From the NCBI GenBank assembly GCA_037954665.1, contig JBBMOL010000066.1, positions 3,286,001-3,350,000 on the forward strand: a stretch of DNA of 64,000 nucleotides. The letters are read 5' to 3'. Origin of the DNA: Laguncularia racemosa (Eukaryota; Streptophyta; Magnoliopsida; Myrtales; Combretaceae). Numbering within the stretch: position 1 is the first letter of the stretch; the number at the start of each line of letters is the position of its first letter. A program made the position numbers and the translations under genes. Below the pieces are notes generated by a model. It had not been told where the DNA came from, did no database searches, and was given only the letters and a program-made list of their open reading frames with translations. Shown here one piece after another: positions 22,570-35,800 of the stretch.

Positions 22570-23856
22570 TTTGCATTTCACTAACAACAAATAATGGTTG
22601 AGTCGATATTTAGCTCTAAGAATTCAAGTCTCTATTTAGATTGACCAGCTAGTTTAATAGGTTTTTTTTTTTAATTTTTTTATTAACAAAGTATGATGGT
22701 TGAGTAAGTCATTACATTGCACATGTGCAACATAAATAGAAAATACAAAGAATATTTGTGCAAAAAATGTTCTTAAAGTCTTAGTGCACTTGTCCTTTTC
22801 GATAAATCTAAAAATGGATTATTTGATTAGGTAAGTAAGCTTATTATACCTCAAGAATGAATAATGAGAAAAATAGTGAGCCATTGAAATTTTATTAGAA
22901 GAAAATTTACTATAAACCTAAAATCATTATCCAACACGATGTAGACTACATTGTGAACCATAGTTTTATAGTGATATCTTACTCTCTTCATGTGTTTAGT
23001 ACGGCTACTAATTTAGTAAGAAATGAGCATTACATATCCCTATCTAGGTAGGAATATGTTGGGAATTAATCATGTCTTTTAGGTTTAAGGAATGACAATT
23101 TAGGTGGTATCAGAGCTTAGCTTAAAATCAATAATCAATTAGAAATGCGTGTAAGGTGTGAGTAATTTAAAGATAACTAAAAATAGAGTAGTTTAATATT
23201 TGTCAATATAGTAAGTGAATAATTATAGACTAATTAGTGGAAATCAACTACAAGTTTGAAGATTGCAATTAAAATTTACATAATAGTAATTAATACCCTT
23301 TTGGAAAGCAATATCTCATTAACATACAAGTAAAGTAATAATAAAATGGTAATATAACTACAAATAGATTAACCAAGCTAAGAGTTAGGTCAACCTGACT
23401 AGAGGTAAGTCAACCTAAGTAAAAACAGGTTAACTAGCTTGAAATTACTTGTTAGATGAATAAAAATAGATAAGTTAGAGGAATTAAATGTTAGAAAACA
23501 ATAAATATTGTAAGAAACAAAAAGAAATATCAAAATAACCTATAAGTCCATCACATCAAAACCCCTAACGACAATGCTATAATAAAATATTGATAAAATA
23601 AAGTGTAAAACTACAAAGAAAGGATTATAAGAAAATTACAAATATAGAATAGTAAAATAAAAATAAAAAATCCAAAAATAGTCTATAAGTTCATCATTCC
23701 AAATTCCTTGATGGTAAAGCTATAATAAAATATGAAAAATCCTAGTACAAAAAAATAAATAAAAACATATTATCCTATTAAAGCCCGTAGGTAATGGTAT
23801 ATAGTAAATAAAATTTTAAGGATCTAAAATATAAAAAGTTCGCCTCGATAGCTTTT
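22570..23856. other. Intergenic DNA with an orphan tRNA-iMet primer-binding site
   Basis: TGGTATCAGAGC at 23105-23116 is an exact 12-base match to the plant initiator tRNA-Met primer site of LTR retrotransposons. The preceding few hundred bases may be its LTR and the following bases its leader, but no coding sequence follows before 23857. No gene is seen. Confidence 0.5.
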
Positions 23857-24035
23857 CTTTGTGACAGCTATAGAGGGCTAAAAATATTATGTAAATATAT
23901 TGGCCTAAGCCTATTGATTATTTGGCTTGACTCATTGGGCTACGTGATAGGGCCTAATGAATTAAGCCAAATAATCAATGGGCTTAGCCCAATATATTTA
24001 CATAATATTTTTAGCCTTCTACAGTTGTCACAAAG
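23857..24035. repeat. Nearly perfect 179-bp foldback hairpin
   Basis: The arms CTTTGTGACA...(about 84 bp) and ...TGTCACAAAG pair with only a handful of mismatches around a loop of roughly 9 bases near 23946. The paired core includes AAAATATTATGTAAATATAT. It ends 7 bp before the host element's LTR. It could be a young MITE, but no flanking duplication was found. A transcript would fold like a miRNA or siRNA precursor. Confidence 0.85.
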
Positions 24036-24042
24036 GGCTTAA

Positions 24043-24635
24043 TGAGTATAGTCCAATTATTGGGATGACTTAGGGAAAATTGGCTTGATAGGCTCTAAAC
24101 AGAGATTGTTGGACTGGTCCATCTGCGTCCAACTTTTCTTAGGCAAACTCATGTACTTATAAGGAAGGCTACTAGTCTTGAGCTTATGGCAAGCTTATTA
24201 AGATAACCTTAGACCGAGCAGTCTCCATCTCGTCCATTAACCGCTAAAGTAATCCAACGGATGTCATCAAGCCCAAGAGTCTATAAATACTTAATTATTT
24301 CTCCTCATTAAGGGACCTTTTTCTCGAATTCTTGAGATCAGAGAAATAGTGTTCCACTAAGAGTTTTCTGCTCTCAAAGATCAAACAAAAGTTCAGGCAA
24401 AGAACAATCTCCACTGCCTAAGAATTGTAAGGTTGATGCTTGATGTCCCCTTAGCTCCCTTGTTTGTCACTCATGCATTCGAGATGCTTGAGATTGCTTA
24501 TTCATCCTCCTTGCCTCTCTCTCCCTAGTCATCCCATCACGTGTCATCTCTAAATCGCTTTTCTTTGAATTCATGTGTAGTACGATACCTGTGTGATACG
24601 CACATGACTACTCCTATTAGGACCCCCCATCTACA
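24043..24635 (+). mobile_element. 5' LTR of the host gypsy element
   Basis: The right edge is set by CCATCTACA followed, 3 bp on, by a primer-binding site. The left edge (TGAGTATAGTCC) is inferred from alignment to the degraded solo LTR at 15798-16456. A TATA-like CTATAAATAC occurs at about 24280. Its 3' partner is outside the window. Confidence 0.6.
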
Positions 24636-24638
24636 TTT

Positions 24639-24656
24639 TAGCAACTCCACTAGGGA
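24639..24656 (+). other. Primer-binding site of host element
   Basis: TAGCAACTCCACTAGGGA matches the corresponding site of elements B and C with two base changes, and through them the 3' end of a tRNA-Arg. Confidence 0.7.
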
Positions 24657-24675
24657 TAGAGTTAAGTGACTAGAG

Positions 24676-25437
24676 TAATGGCACCCTTAGGAAGAGAGGA
24701 CCATTTGATAATATCTATCAAGTACAAGATCTTAACATTGAATTGATGGAGTAGAACCTGCCTCAAATACCGTAGAATACTAGTTAAGGAAATTCATAGC
24801 TTGAGGCTCCCATAGATCTTGCACAAATAATGCAGACCATGTAAGAGAAAATAAGGGCTCTGAATCAACTTATGACTATGCTTGCACCACTTGTCACAGG
24901 GTTGGCTGCTACTACCACTGTGTAACAAGGTGTGGCTTCGCTAAACACCAACATTGCTATGCAGCAAAGTGTAGCCCATGCAACTCCATCACATGCAGTT
25001 CATCCCGTTAACCCTCCTATGGATGAGGAGAACATTCCTCAGGAGCAAACCACTAAACTAGATGTTCCATCTCCCAATGCTCTCGGTGGATTTAGCCGCC
25101 AGCCTACTCCAACACTTGCTTCCATAATAGCAATCCCAAGGACTTTCTCTGTAATGAAGGAAGACTTGGACATATACTTAAAAGAAATACAATCAAAGTC
25201 AACTGTGGGAGTACCAGAGTTAAGACTCCCTATCTATCAGCACATTGCTAAAAAGCCATATCTTATGGACTATGTTAGTCCTAAGTTCATCATGTTCAAT
25301 GGCAAGAAAGGGAGCTAAAGAACATTTACTTAAGTTTATTGAGACCTTGGAAGTATATAGGCTGAATGATGACTTGAAGCTCAAAGAATTTTCTAAATCA
25401 TCGACTGAAAAGGCATACACTTGGTATGTCAACCTCC
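24676..25437 (+). pseudogene. Host element gag, 5' part
   Basis: The fragment encodes a low-complexity N terminus and then the start of a Retrotrans_gag domain: YMDYVSPKF-like text (SYP in most relatives), FNGKKG, a frameshift near 25315, KEHLLKFIETLE and TEKAYTWYVNL. Early stops (for example in MQTM-stop and TTTV-stop) show decay. The domain is cut by element B exactly at 25437 and resumes at 39840. Confidence 0.75.
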
Positions 25438-27425
25438 TATAAACACCCAACTTTTGCCCCTAATAATTAATAATGGTCAATTTTCAATTTTTTTATAATT
25501 TTTCTTATAATTTAGCTAAAATAAAGAAAAAATATTCAAAAAAATAAAATAAATAGGGAAAATATATTAATTTTAGAAATTAATAGTAGAAATAATAAGA
25601 AAAAGAGTTAAATAATTTTTACAAATTTTTAGAATTTCAAAATAATATAAAAATAATAAAAATTGCAATGCATATATACAACTTGTGTTTAATAAAAAAA
25701 GAGTAAGTGGGCCAGCCCAACTAGTCCTGACTATGGCTTGGTGCGCAAGGGAAGGGGCTTGATCGCGAGTTTGAATCGCGGGGGACACATTCTGCATTTT
25801 GCAGTTTTTCCCTCCCTAAGACACGTGTCATCACCTAATTGGCCGACGGGAATGCACGGGCTGGGCACGTGATCGTCTCTTACCTTCGTCTGAGATCGTT
25901 ACCGGCAAGGGAAAAATTCGATTCTGGCTATTTTGATGCGATTTTTTTGCACAAATTCACCAAATCTTTAACCAAAATAAGATAAACATCATCCAATTGG
26001 AATCAAATCGCAACAAATTGGAATATTTACACAAATCAAAGATGGGTTTTTAACCGTAAATCCAATTCATCCCAATCGGAGGAAATCCAAACTTATCCCA
26101 CTCGATTTCCGATGCCTATGAATAGAACACGAGAGGAGGAAGCCAAGGCACGAATTAAAAGAGAGAATGGAGAGAAAATAAGAGAGATTAGAGTTGCTGG
26201 AGTTCACAAGCCGCGACCGTCAAACACCGCCTCTTCGAACCACCACTTGGAGAAGCTTTTAGAGAAATCCACCACCACCATCGAGTCCCTTGTCACCAGA
26301 AACGTTGGAAACACCCCCTAATCGACAAAAACAGATGTCGAAACGCCGCCCGATTTGATCCAATCCGACCTGACCGACCCGACCCGTGAATCGTGCTCGG
26401 ACCCAAGTAAGTCCGATTTTTCGTATTTTTTGTGTATTTCATTTATTTATTTGTTTATTTATTTATAATTCAAAAATAAAAAAAATAAAAAAATGAAATG
26501 AAAATAATATGAGGAAAAAAAGATAGAATTTAGATTAGTTTATTTTTTTATGTTTAGTTTAGAGTAGATAAAATAATAAAAATTATAAAAAAAAAATGTA
26601 AAAAAAAAAATAAAATAATAAAAAAGAAAATAAAAATAAAATAAAATAATGATAAATAATAAAAAATTAATAATTATTAAAAGTAGGATTAATAATAGAG
26701 GTAGATTAATAGGGATATAAAAATAATTTTTATCACTTAAAAAAAATCATTTTCTTAAATAAATCCAAAATTGGTTTTTCCTTAAATTAATTTTTTCAAA
26801 AAATAAAATAAAATAAGATAATAAAGCTTAGGCTTAGATTTTTTTTTCTCCAAAAAATGCTAAAAATGATAAAAACGTAAACCCTAGGTATTTTGATAAT
26901 TAAAATTAACAAACCCACTAAAGCTTTTTATAAAAGACAAACTATGGCTTGTTTGATCCTGAATAGCAGATTCGTAGATACCCATTTGGGGCAACTCTAA
27001 AAAGAATAAAAAATCATTTTCCATATTAGAATAAGTTGTTTTTAATTAATAAGCAAAAATAAAAAAAAATACAAAAAACAAAATAAGCAACAATAGAAGA
27101 CGTTAGAATATAGTTTAGATTTCAGAAGAATAAGGTAGTAACTTTAAGGTTTTAATAGGTTAGCCCTCGAGTCTAGAAACTCTGGTTTTCCCTTTCTTCT
27201 TTCACAAAAATGAAAAGAGGAGATCTCGTTGACTAGTTGTCCAAATTATGATTAATATGCTCAATTAGTCTTAATTCAATAATCTTTCCCAACTTCAATT
27301 AGGTAGCGACTCCAAAATAAGACGAAATTCTTAGTTCAAGTCGATGATTTATATTAGATGAGCATAGGGTCTAGTATAAATTGGATTAGGAATGAAAATG
27401 AAAAAATAAAAAATTAGACTCGATA
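25438..27425 (+). repeat. 5' LTR of element B
   Basis: This 1988-bp LTR has a mutated start TATAAACACC and mutated end CGATA. The A box is degraded (CAGCCCAACTAG, 25713-25724), the B box AGTTTGAATC is at 25768-25777 with T-runs at 25797 and 25805, the TATA box is altered at 26117, and the splice donor AAGTAAGT is at 26407. Confidence 0.95.
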
Positions 27426-27428
27426 GGA

Positions 27429-27446
27429 TGGCGACTCCACTAGAGA
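27429..27446 (+). other. Primer-binding site of element B
   Basis: TGGCGACTCCACTAGAGA begins 3 bp after the LTR. It is complementary to the 3' end of plant tRNA-Arg(ACG) (TGGCGACTCCGCTGGGGA as I recall it) with a few G-to-A changes. Confidence 0.8.
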
Positions 27447-27943
27447 CCTCTCTAGTAAGCTAGCCACCTGAATCTTCTCAAATCACCATTTCCAGAAATG
27501 TCTCTTGATTGTTATACTATCGATGCTAACCTTTAAGGGATTTAATGAAATTTAGGGTTTATGTATTTTTTACTACCGTTGAGTCTGCATGCATGTAATC
27601 GTGTGATTAGATACGGTCAAACCTAAGCCGTCTTAGGACCCTAAGACAGGGGGCCATTGTGTAGGTTTCGGGCAAAGTGATATGATCACTAATCTGGATT
27701 GATTAGGCCACCCCACCCAATGCTAGCCCGAGATCCATTTCTTCGAGAATGTGGGATGCCATAGAGCTTGGGGACCTGTTAGAACCCACCTATCTGCATA
27801 CATAAAGGCATAGGTTGACAGTTAATTAATGATATAATCTTTTTGTTCCTTTTCTGGAGTTTAGATGCATTTACCTGTAATAGCATCATTTGTGCTTTGT
27901 AATTTTTTTTTTTTGTGTAATTGGAAAATTCCTATTGTAATAG

Positions 27944-29469
27944 ATGGCTAGTCCTACAGTCGATCGCCTCTTCCATAAGGAAATCTGGGTTTGCAAACCT
28001 CTGGATCCAAAATTGGTACTGAACTATTTGTTTACTTTATGTGACCCTGAAGAACAGGCCTTCATCTAGCAAAAGATAGGGTCCATCCTTTCACTAATGA
28101 AGATGGAAATAAACTTACCTCTGATTCGGTCTATCCTCTATTTGTGGGAAAGCAAGCCCGCGACTTTCTTCATCATACCACATGAGATGATTCCCACTTT
28201 GGAAGAATACACTCAACTTCTGCAAGCCCCATCAGTAACCAACAAGGTATATGTGCTAGATCTTGAGGTTGGGTCGGCCGGTATTTTCAGTAGACTTTTG
28301 GGTAGTCGCAAGACAGCAATCAACCAAGCCTTGGCAAACTACAATGGGTACTGTATACGAATGGACGAGTTAGAAGCATGGTTCATAGCCCAGGATGATG
28401 ATGGGAACATGAAGGACATATTATGCGGGGATCCCACGAGTTACAAATAGAGAAGGATGTACGCTTTCATCCTGATGGTCCTTGCCACCATACTCTTTCC
28501 TACCAGAATCTTTTATATCCATTACAGAGTCGCCAAGTTAGTGGCCTAATTCCTGGGAGGAAAATCTTATATCCCGGCTCTACTAGCTAAACAGATCCGG
28601 AACCTGAATTTTGTCAAGAAGAAAGCCACGAGATCCTCCACTTAAACATCAACATCATCCTGATATGGTTTGTAAGCCATCTCAAATGTTTTGGGTTGAA
28701 CATGGTTCAGAAATCTTTAGCCCAGCAAGTAAACCTTGTGAACTCCTGCATAGAGAGGATAAAGTTACTTGACGACCTCACCAGCCATAGTTGGGTAAAA
28801 GTACTCCAGAGCTTCAATGCTAATGACATCCTTTGGACTGCTAGATGGAGTTGCTGTAACAAAGTCATCTTAACCTGCAAAAACCTTCGGGCTGTTCCTC
28901 TAATTGGTATCAATGGGTACATGGGTTATCATCTAAACTCGGTGGTTCATTAGTTTGGTACCATCTAAGATAAAGTTTACAGACCATCATTGGAAACAAT
29001 CACATTCAAATACTAGGATCCAAGCTTGCTAGTAACCGAGAAGCTTGCTAAACTAGTAGAGGTTAAAGCTCTATGGGAAGCTCGGATTGAGAGTCCTAAA
29101 ATAGACTTTGGAGACCTAAACGGGGAAGTGGGTAAACATTGGACCACAAGGGATTTCGTGATCCACCAGCTATATCACATAGGAGAAAGGGCATATCGAG
29201 TCCCAGATATCACCCAACTCGAGCCAGACAAGATAGATTCAGAACTAAGAACCTACTTGGAACAAGTTAGGGCCCAAATGGAGGTATACTTCAAAGCTGC
29301 AGACTACAAAAAGGATATCTGGAAGGGCAGATTCAAAGAGTCTAATAAGAGAAACAAGGCTTTGGAAGTTTAGCTAGAGAAGACCTAAGCTAGAGTTAAA
29401 GAGCTGGAATCTGTCATAAGGGAAAAACCGACACCTATGCAGTAGAACAAGAAGAGGACTAGGAAATAA
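27944..29469 (+). pseudogene. ORF1 of element B, DUF7745-like protein, broken
   Basis: An extra ORF lies between leader and gag, about 500 codons. Recognisable blocks in order are KPLDPKLVL, a helical LPLIRSILYLWE block, MIPTLEEYTQLL, FSRLLG, LEAWFIA, a FILMVLATILFP hydrophobic stretch, IPALLAKQIRNLN, IWFVSHLKCFG, DILWTARW and VPLIGINGYMGYH. A Lys/Glu-rich coiled coil ends in KKRTRK. These blocks parallel those of plant DUF7745 proteins, relatives of the plant mobile domain, found in Tat/Ogre elements. The biochemical role is unknown. Stops occur near 28069, 28449, 28548 and 28970, with frameshifts. The start ATG matches that of element C. Confidence 0.8.
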
Positions 29470-29720
29470 ATTAGCATTGTACTTTTACTTTTTCATGTTT
29501 CAAGTATTGAACTCCAAGTTTCCAATATTAATAAAAATAAAATTTTAGTATTATATCATTAATCAATTGTTGGCCTCTTTATTTTATCATCTGTGTGATA
29601 CATGCATCATATTTATATACAAGCATTAAACTAAGAAAAATGCGCACCTAGGTATCAAAGATAGCTCTTAAACAACCGAACCCTCCAAGGAGCCTAATTC
29701 ACACCTGCTCAAAGACCAAA

Positions 29721-32700
29721 ATGGCAAACAGTGGCAACAACACCAGCATAGATACCGCCTTAGATCTTAGGATCATATCCTTAGAACAAACAGTCCAGCA
29801 ATTGACTGCCCAAGTCCACCTCCTGACTGAAAATATTGGCCTCCTTCGCACCACCCAACCAACTCAGGAAGAACATTTAGGAGCCAAAAAAGGGAAGGCA
29901 GTAGAGGGATAACCTCCAAAGTATAAGGAGATCAATTCCCACCTTAACCCAGCATTTGAGTATGAACCAAGAGTTAACCTCAGTTCGACCTCGGACAACA
30001 TAAAGAGAGAAATGGAAGATAGATAAAAGGAGATGGAAAGAAAGCTGTTCTAACAACCGATGGACAAAATGAAGACACTAAAGGGGCCTGAAGGTTTTGA
30101 GCAGGCAGGGATCACTAGCTTACTAGTATATGGAGAGAGGAGGTGTACCTAGAGAAGTTCAAGACCCTAAAGTTTGAAAAATACAATGGCATTGGATGCC
30201 CTAAGATGCATACAAGGTTGTATGTACAGAAGATGAGCAAGTATGCCCAATATGACTAGCTCATGATCCAAACCTTCCAAGATAGCCTCACAGGTGCTGC
30301 CCTCGTCTAGTATGCACACTTAGACTTCAGCCTAATTGACACCTGGGAAAGACTCGCTCGGGCATTTTATGATTAGTATAAATTCAACATCGAAGTTGCC
30401 CCTTCGGTAATGGATCTAGGAAGTCTCCGAAGGAAACACACTGAGTCTTTCAAGGAGTATGCTTAGCATTGGATAGCTTAGGCTGCTACGGTAACAACCC
30501 CAATCTCTGAAAAAGAGTTGACATTCATCTTCGTCAACACACTGGAGAAGACCCACTTCTCACATCTGGTAGGCCAAACGTCATCCAGCTTTGCAGAAGT
30601 AGTAGTAACAAGGTGTTGAATCGACAATGCCATCACATCAGAGAGACTCTAGACAATAGATCCTCTCAGAATCACATCATCACAGAGGCCCCTAGGAGGT
30701 AACAAAGCCAAGGAGTCTACCGTCAGCACGGTTAACTCCGGTAGAGTGGACAAGGTTAGGACCCGTGTGAAATTTCAGACTGAGAATACCCCAATCCAAC
30801 AATCACGAATGAATCACACCCAGGCTACCAGGGTCTTAAGGCAATTCACTTTGATACTGATCTCGCTCAGTCAGGTCTTTGCTCAACTGCGAGTAGATAA
30901 TTTGGTCGGCTTTGAGATTCCAAGTGACTGGCATAAGTCAAAGAATTTTAACACAAGCCTCAAATGTGATTACTATATGGGCTAAGAGGGGCATTCCACA
31001 GACAGATGTTGGAGGCTCTAAAATAAGATCCAGGATTTGATTGATGTTGAAATAGTGTAGTTGGACTTTGTCAGCGCACCAGCACCCAACGTTAATACTA
31101 ATCTACTACCTAACCATAAGCCCACTGTCAACATGATCACATCCGAAGAGCTAAACTCCGAATCAAAAGAGTCCATAAAACAGGAAAAAACAACAACATA
31201 GCAAGAAAGTCACTAGCGTCAAATCTTAGATAAAACCCCTAAATCACATATCAAGAGGAGGTGGTTAGATGGAGATCTAATAGTCGGTACCCTGGGCGAA
31301 TCACCTGGGAGATTTGAGTATCAAGTAAATTATTCTTTCACACCAATCGAGTATGGGCCACCTAGTGAATGGGGGGCCGAGTTTGAGAAAGAAGACAACC
31401 TGCTAAAGGAAAGGGGGGAATCTGTAAACATGATTAAATTAGGCCGAAAACTGATAGTTGTAAAGTGCTACGAAGGACAACCTACTGAGGTACAAATTCC
31501 AAAAAAGAGATATGTATTCAATGTCCTAATACCCTCAGAAAAGTATAAGGTAGCACCATTTGACTATCAGGCTTTTAATCAAGAAAGACCCCCTATTATA
31601 GGAGGAATCACCCGTTCTGGGAGAATTTATGACCTTAAATATAGGATCTCAACTGAAGAGCCTAATACTACGGTAAAGAGAGAGAGGAAGAAGAGGGGCT
31701 CTCTGCATTCACAAAAATGATCAAGGCAAGTGAATACAAGATCATGGAACAACTTAACAAGGTTCCAGCCCATATATCACTCATGGGCCTCCTCACAACG
31801 TTTGAGCCTCATAGAGAAGCACTCTTTAAAGTACTTAAACAGATCAAGGTACCAGAGGGCATTGCAATGAAGAAATTGAGCCATGTGGCAAATTCAATCT
31901 TCACCATAGATTAGATATCTTTCTCTCCCGAAGAGTTAGGAGAAAAAGGAGACCAACACACAAAACCACCGTTCATAGTGGTAAAATGCAATAACACAAT
32001 TGTTTCTAGAGTACTCATTAACAATGGATCTTCTCTTAACGTATGCCCTTTAGCCACCCTAGACCTGCTGGGGGTCGATACAAGCAACATCAAGCCAAGC
32101 TCGATAGTGGTTAGGGCCTTCGAAGGGTCCAAGAGAGAAATAGTGGGGGAGATCATCTTGCTAGTGGAGATTGGTCCACAGATGTTCCACGTCTCCTTCC
32201 AAGTTCTCACCATTCCAAGGTCTTTTAATTTGCTATTAGGAAGGTCATGGATACATACCGCTGGAGCCATACCCTCAAGTCTCTATCAAAAAGTCAAGTT
32301 CATAGCGAATGGACAGATCATCACCGTGTTGGGAGAGCAAGATTATGCCATTTATCAAGAGACCACTATACCCTAAATCGGGGAAGACGGTTCTGAAGAC
32401 TTTGGTCTCCAAATATTCAACGAGGTGAATATGGTAACTAGCAAGGAGGCCATCAGTTCAAGGAGGGATAACAAGGGACGTTTGGACTAGGGTATGTTCC
32501 TATAGCCTAGGAAGAGGCATAAGTAAGAGGTATCAGGGGTAGAAGGAAAGAGAAGCTAAGCGATACCCAAATGCATTTTCTACCCTTCCAATAATCATTC
32601 AGGCAGGCAACTACCGTTCAAGAGCCAAAGATAAGCGAAACTGACGTCAGCAATGAAGGCTTGGCTTTTTACACATTTGATTAGCATCCAGCTCTTAACA

Positions 32701-32731
32701 ATTGGTTATGTTATCCTATTAATAGCACTAG
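29721..32731 (+). pseudogene. gag-protease of element B, broken
   Basis: It starts MANSGNN with a leucine-rich coiled coil (LEQTVQQLTAQVHLLTENIG). The gag core follows from about 30130: KFKTLKFEKYNG-like text, MHTRLY, SKYAQYD and LGSLRRKH. A zinc-knuckle-like CDYYMG-x-GHSTDRC lies near 30965-31010. The aspartic protease is at about 31978-32376 with LINNGSSLNVCPL (Asn in place of the catalytic Asp seen in C) and LLLGRSWIHTAGA. Numerous TAG stops are present. It ends at a candidate splice donor (32732) just before an in-frame TAG. Confidence 0.85.
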
Positions 32732-32854
32732 GTCAACTCAAAGATAGGAACAATTATTAAACAAATTTCTATTATGATTATTTTTTAGATTCAATAAATT
32801 GCAGCTTATTTCTTTTGCTTATATATACATGCTCTCGCTCCACTTTACCCACAG
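32732..32854 (+). other. Candidate in-frame intron between protease and RT of element B
   Basis: The donor is AG|GTCAAC and the acceptor TTTACCCACAG|A, 123 bp (a multiple of three). It contains TAG and TGA in the gag-pro frame and a T-rich 3' part. Both flanks stay in one frame after removal (NST-R-FPTVDRQG). Element C has the matching structure. Confidence 0.5.
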
Positions 32855-35800
32855 ATTCCCTACTGTCGATCGTCAGGGACATTTTACGCAGGTAAGTAAT
32901 GAAAACACCGATATCGTTTCCAACATTGCTGAGTCAGTCGTTGGAGGTGATGTCCTTAACTACGAAATGATACAAGAAAATTGGCAAAAGTATGAACAAA
33001 GTAGAATCTCAATTGACGAGCCGATGGAGACAGTAAATCTAGGAAACACCAAGGAACCCAAAAACCTCAAGATTGGGGCCAATTTGAGTAACGAGCAGAA
33101 GCATGAGATAACGGAGCTGTTGATTGAATATGCTGATGTATTCGCTTGGTCATATGGTAACATGCCAGGACTCGACCAGCCGATAGTAGTTCACAAGCTT
33201 CCCACGGGTGAAGATGTCAAACCTAAAAAACAAAAATTGAGAAGATTTAGGCTTGACATCTTACTAAAGATTAAAGAGGAAGTTAAAAAGCTACTAGAAG
33301 TGGGATTCATTGAGGTGTCAGACTACTCGAAATGAGTAGCAAATATAGTCCCCGTTTTAAAAAAGAATGGGAAAGTGAGAGTATGTGTAAACTTCCGAGA
33401 CTTAAATCAAGCTACACCAAAAGACAACTTTCCTCTACCTCACATTGATGTCCTAGTAGATAATACTGCAGGGAACCATCTCTTCTCATTTATGAACGGT
33501 TTCTCAAGATATAATCAGATAAAAATGGCTAAAGAAGATAAAACTAAAACAACCTTTATCACGACATAGGAAACTTTCTGTTATAAAATTATGCCTTTCG
33601 GTTTGAAAAACGCCGAGGTAACATATCAGAGAGCCATGGTCACGATACTTCATGACATGATGCATCGAGAGGTGGAAGTATATGTGGACGACATGATAGC
33701 TAAGTCCAAAGGAGAAGAAAGCCATGCGAGTATTATGAGGAAATTGTTCAAGCGATTGAGAAAGTTTTAGCTTAAGTTAAATCCAGAAAAGTGCACTTTT
33801 AAGGTCACAATAGATAAGTTGTTAGGGTTTGTCATAAGTCGAGAATGCATTAAAATCGATCCTGATAAAGTAAAGACCATACTAGAACTGCCCTCTCCAA
33901 ACACTATCAAAGAGGTGAGAGGTTTGCTGGAAAGGTTAAATTACATAGCCCATTTTATCTCACAGCTCACAGACAAATGCCGTCTACTATTCCATTTGCT
34001 AAAAAAGAATGCCATGGTAGAATGGGATGATGAATGCAAAGAAGCATTCAGAACGATTAAAGACTATCTCACAAATCCTCTAGTCTTGATAGTTCTAAAA
34101 AAAGGAAAGCCCTTATTCTTATACCTCACGATACTCCCTAAATCCATAGGGTGCGTGTTGGGACAGAAAGATGGAGAGGGAAGAGAACGTTCTATATATT
34201 ATCTAAGTAAGAAATTCACTGACGGGAATAGAGGTATTCTAAAATAGAGAGGACTTGTTGTGCTTTGATTTGGGTCATGCACTGATTGAGGCAGTACACC
34301 CTTTACTATCCCATCGAGTTGCTGACAAGACATGATCCTTTGAATTACTTGGTAAAGAAGCCCATTTTGTTAGGGAGAATCTCTAAATGGCAAATGCTCT
34401 TATTAGAATTTGATATCACATATATGAATCAAAGTTCGATAAAAGGGCAATCTCTAGCTGATCAGTTGGTAGAACACCTAGTTGAGGGAGATCCCCAAGA
34501 ATCACAAGCCCAATTCCCTGATGAAAATATATTAACAGCGAATGGCAAACCAACAGAAGACTATAGGATATACCAAAACCCTTAATGGAAGATGTTCTTT
34601 GATGGAGCTGCCAATGTATTTGGTTGTGGGATCGGAGCAGTACTAATATCTCAAGAAGGAACACAATTCCCTTTAGCAATGCAACTTACACTTTCATATA
34701 CTAATAATATCGCGGAATATGAGGCATGTATTCTTGGCCTCAAAATGGCTTACCACATGGAAATCCGCGAATTAGAAGTATACGGAGATTCTTCACTTAT
34801 CATATTATAGACAAGAAGGGAGTACAAAACTAAAGACCCCAAATTGGTACCATACCATCAACATTTGACACAGCTGATAGACAAATTCGAAGCGGTCACT
34901 TTCACATACATCCCGAGAACTCAAACTCAGTTTGCAGATGCCCTCTCCACATTAGTATCTATGATTCAGGTAACAGGGGGAGCCAAAGTCTAACCAGTAA
35001 AAATAGAAATCGAAAATCGACTCGCCTACTGTTTGGTAATCGAAAAAGCATAAGAAGATAAACCTTAGTATTACGACATCAAAACTTTTCTTCAAGAAGG
35101 CAAATACCCTGAAACGGCCTGCAAAAATGACTAAAGAACACTCAGACGGTTAGCAAGTCATTTCTTATTAAATGGGCCTGTGCTTTATAGAAGATCACTT
35201 GATACCACCTTACTAAGATGTGTGGATAAAAATGAGGCATGTGAGCTGATGAAAGAAGTGTATGAAGGAGTATGTGGACCTCACACGAACGGTTACATGC
35301 TGGCCCGAAAAATCGTGAGAATAGGCTACTATTGGCTAACCATGGAATCGGATTGTATCAAATATGTCAAACATTATCAATTGTGTCAAGTTTATGCAAA
35401 TCGAATAAATGCCCCGCCTAAAGAACTTCATTCGTTGTTTGCACCATAGCCTTTCTTCATGTGGGGGATCAATATCGTTGGCCCAATCGCTCCAACAGTG
35501 TCCAATGGTCATAGATTCATGCTGGTAGCCATTGATTACTTCACTAAGTGGGTAGAAGCTTCGTTATATGCCAGTGTCACAAAGTGGTAATAGTTTCGAT
35601 TCTTGAAGAGGGACATAATAGCTCAATACGGAGTTCCTGAGTCAATTATCACCGACAACGTAACCAATCTCAACAACGAGTCGATGACAAATTTTTGTCA
35701 ACAATTCCACATAAATAATAGAAATTCAACTCCCTATCAACCTCAAATGAACAAGGCAGTGGAAGCATCTAACAAGAACATCAAAAGAATAATCGAAAAG

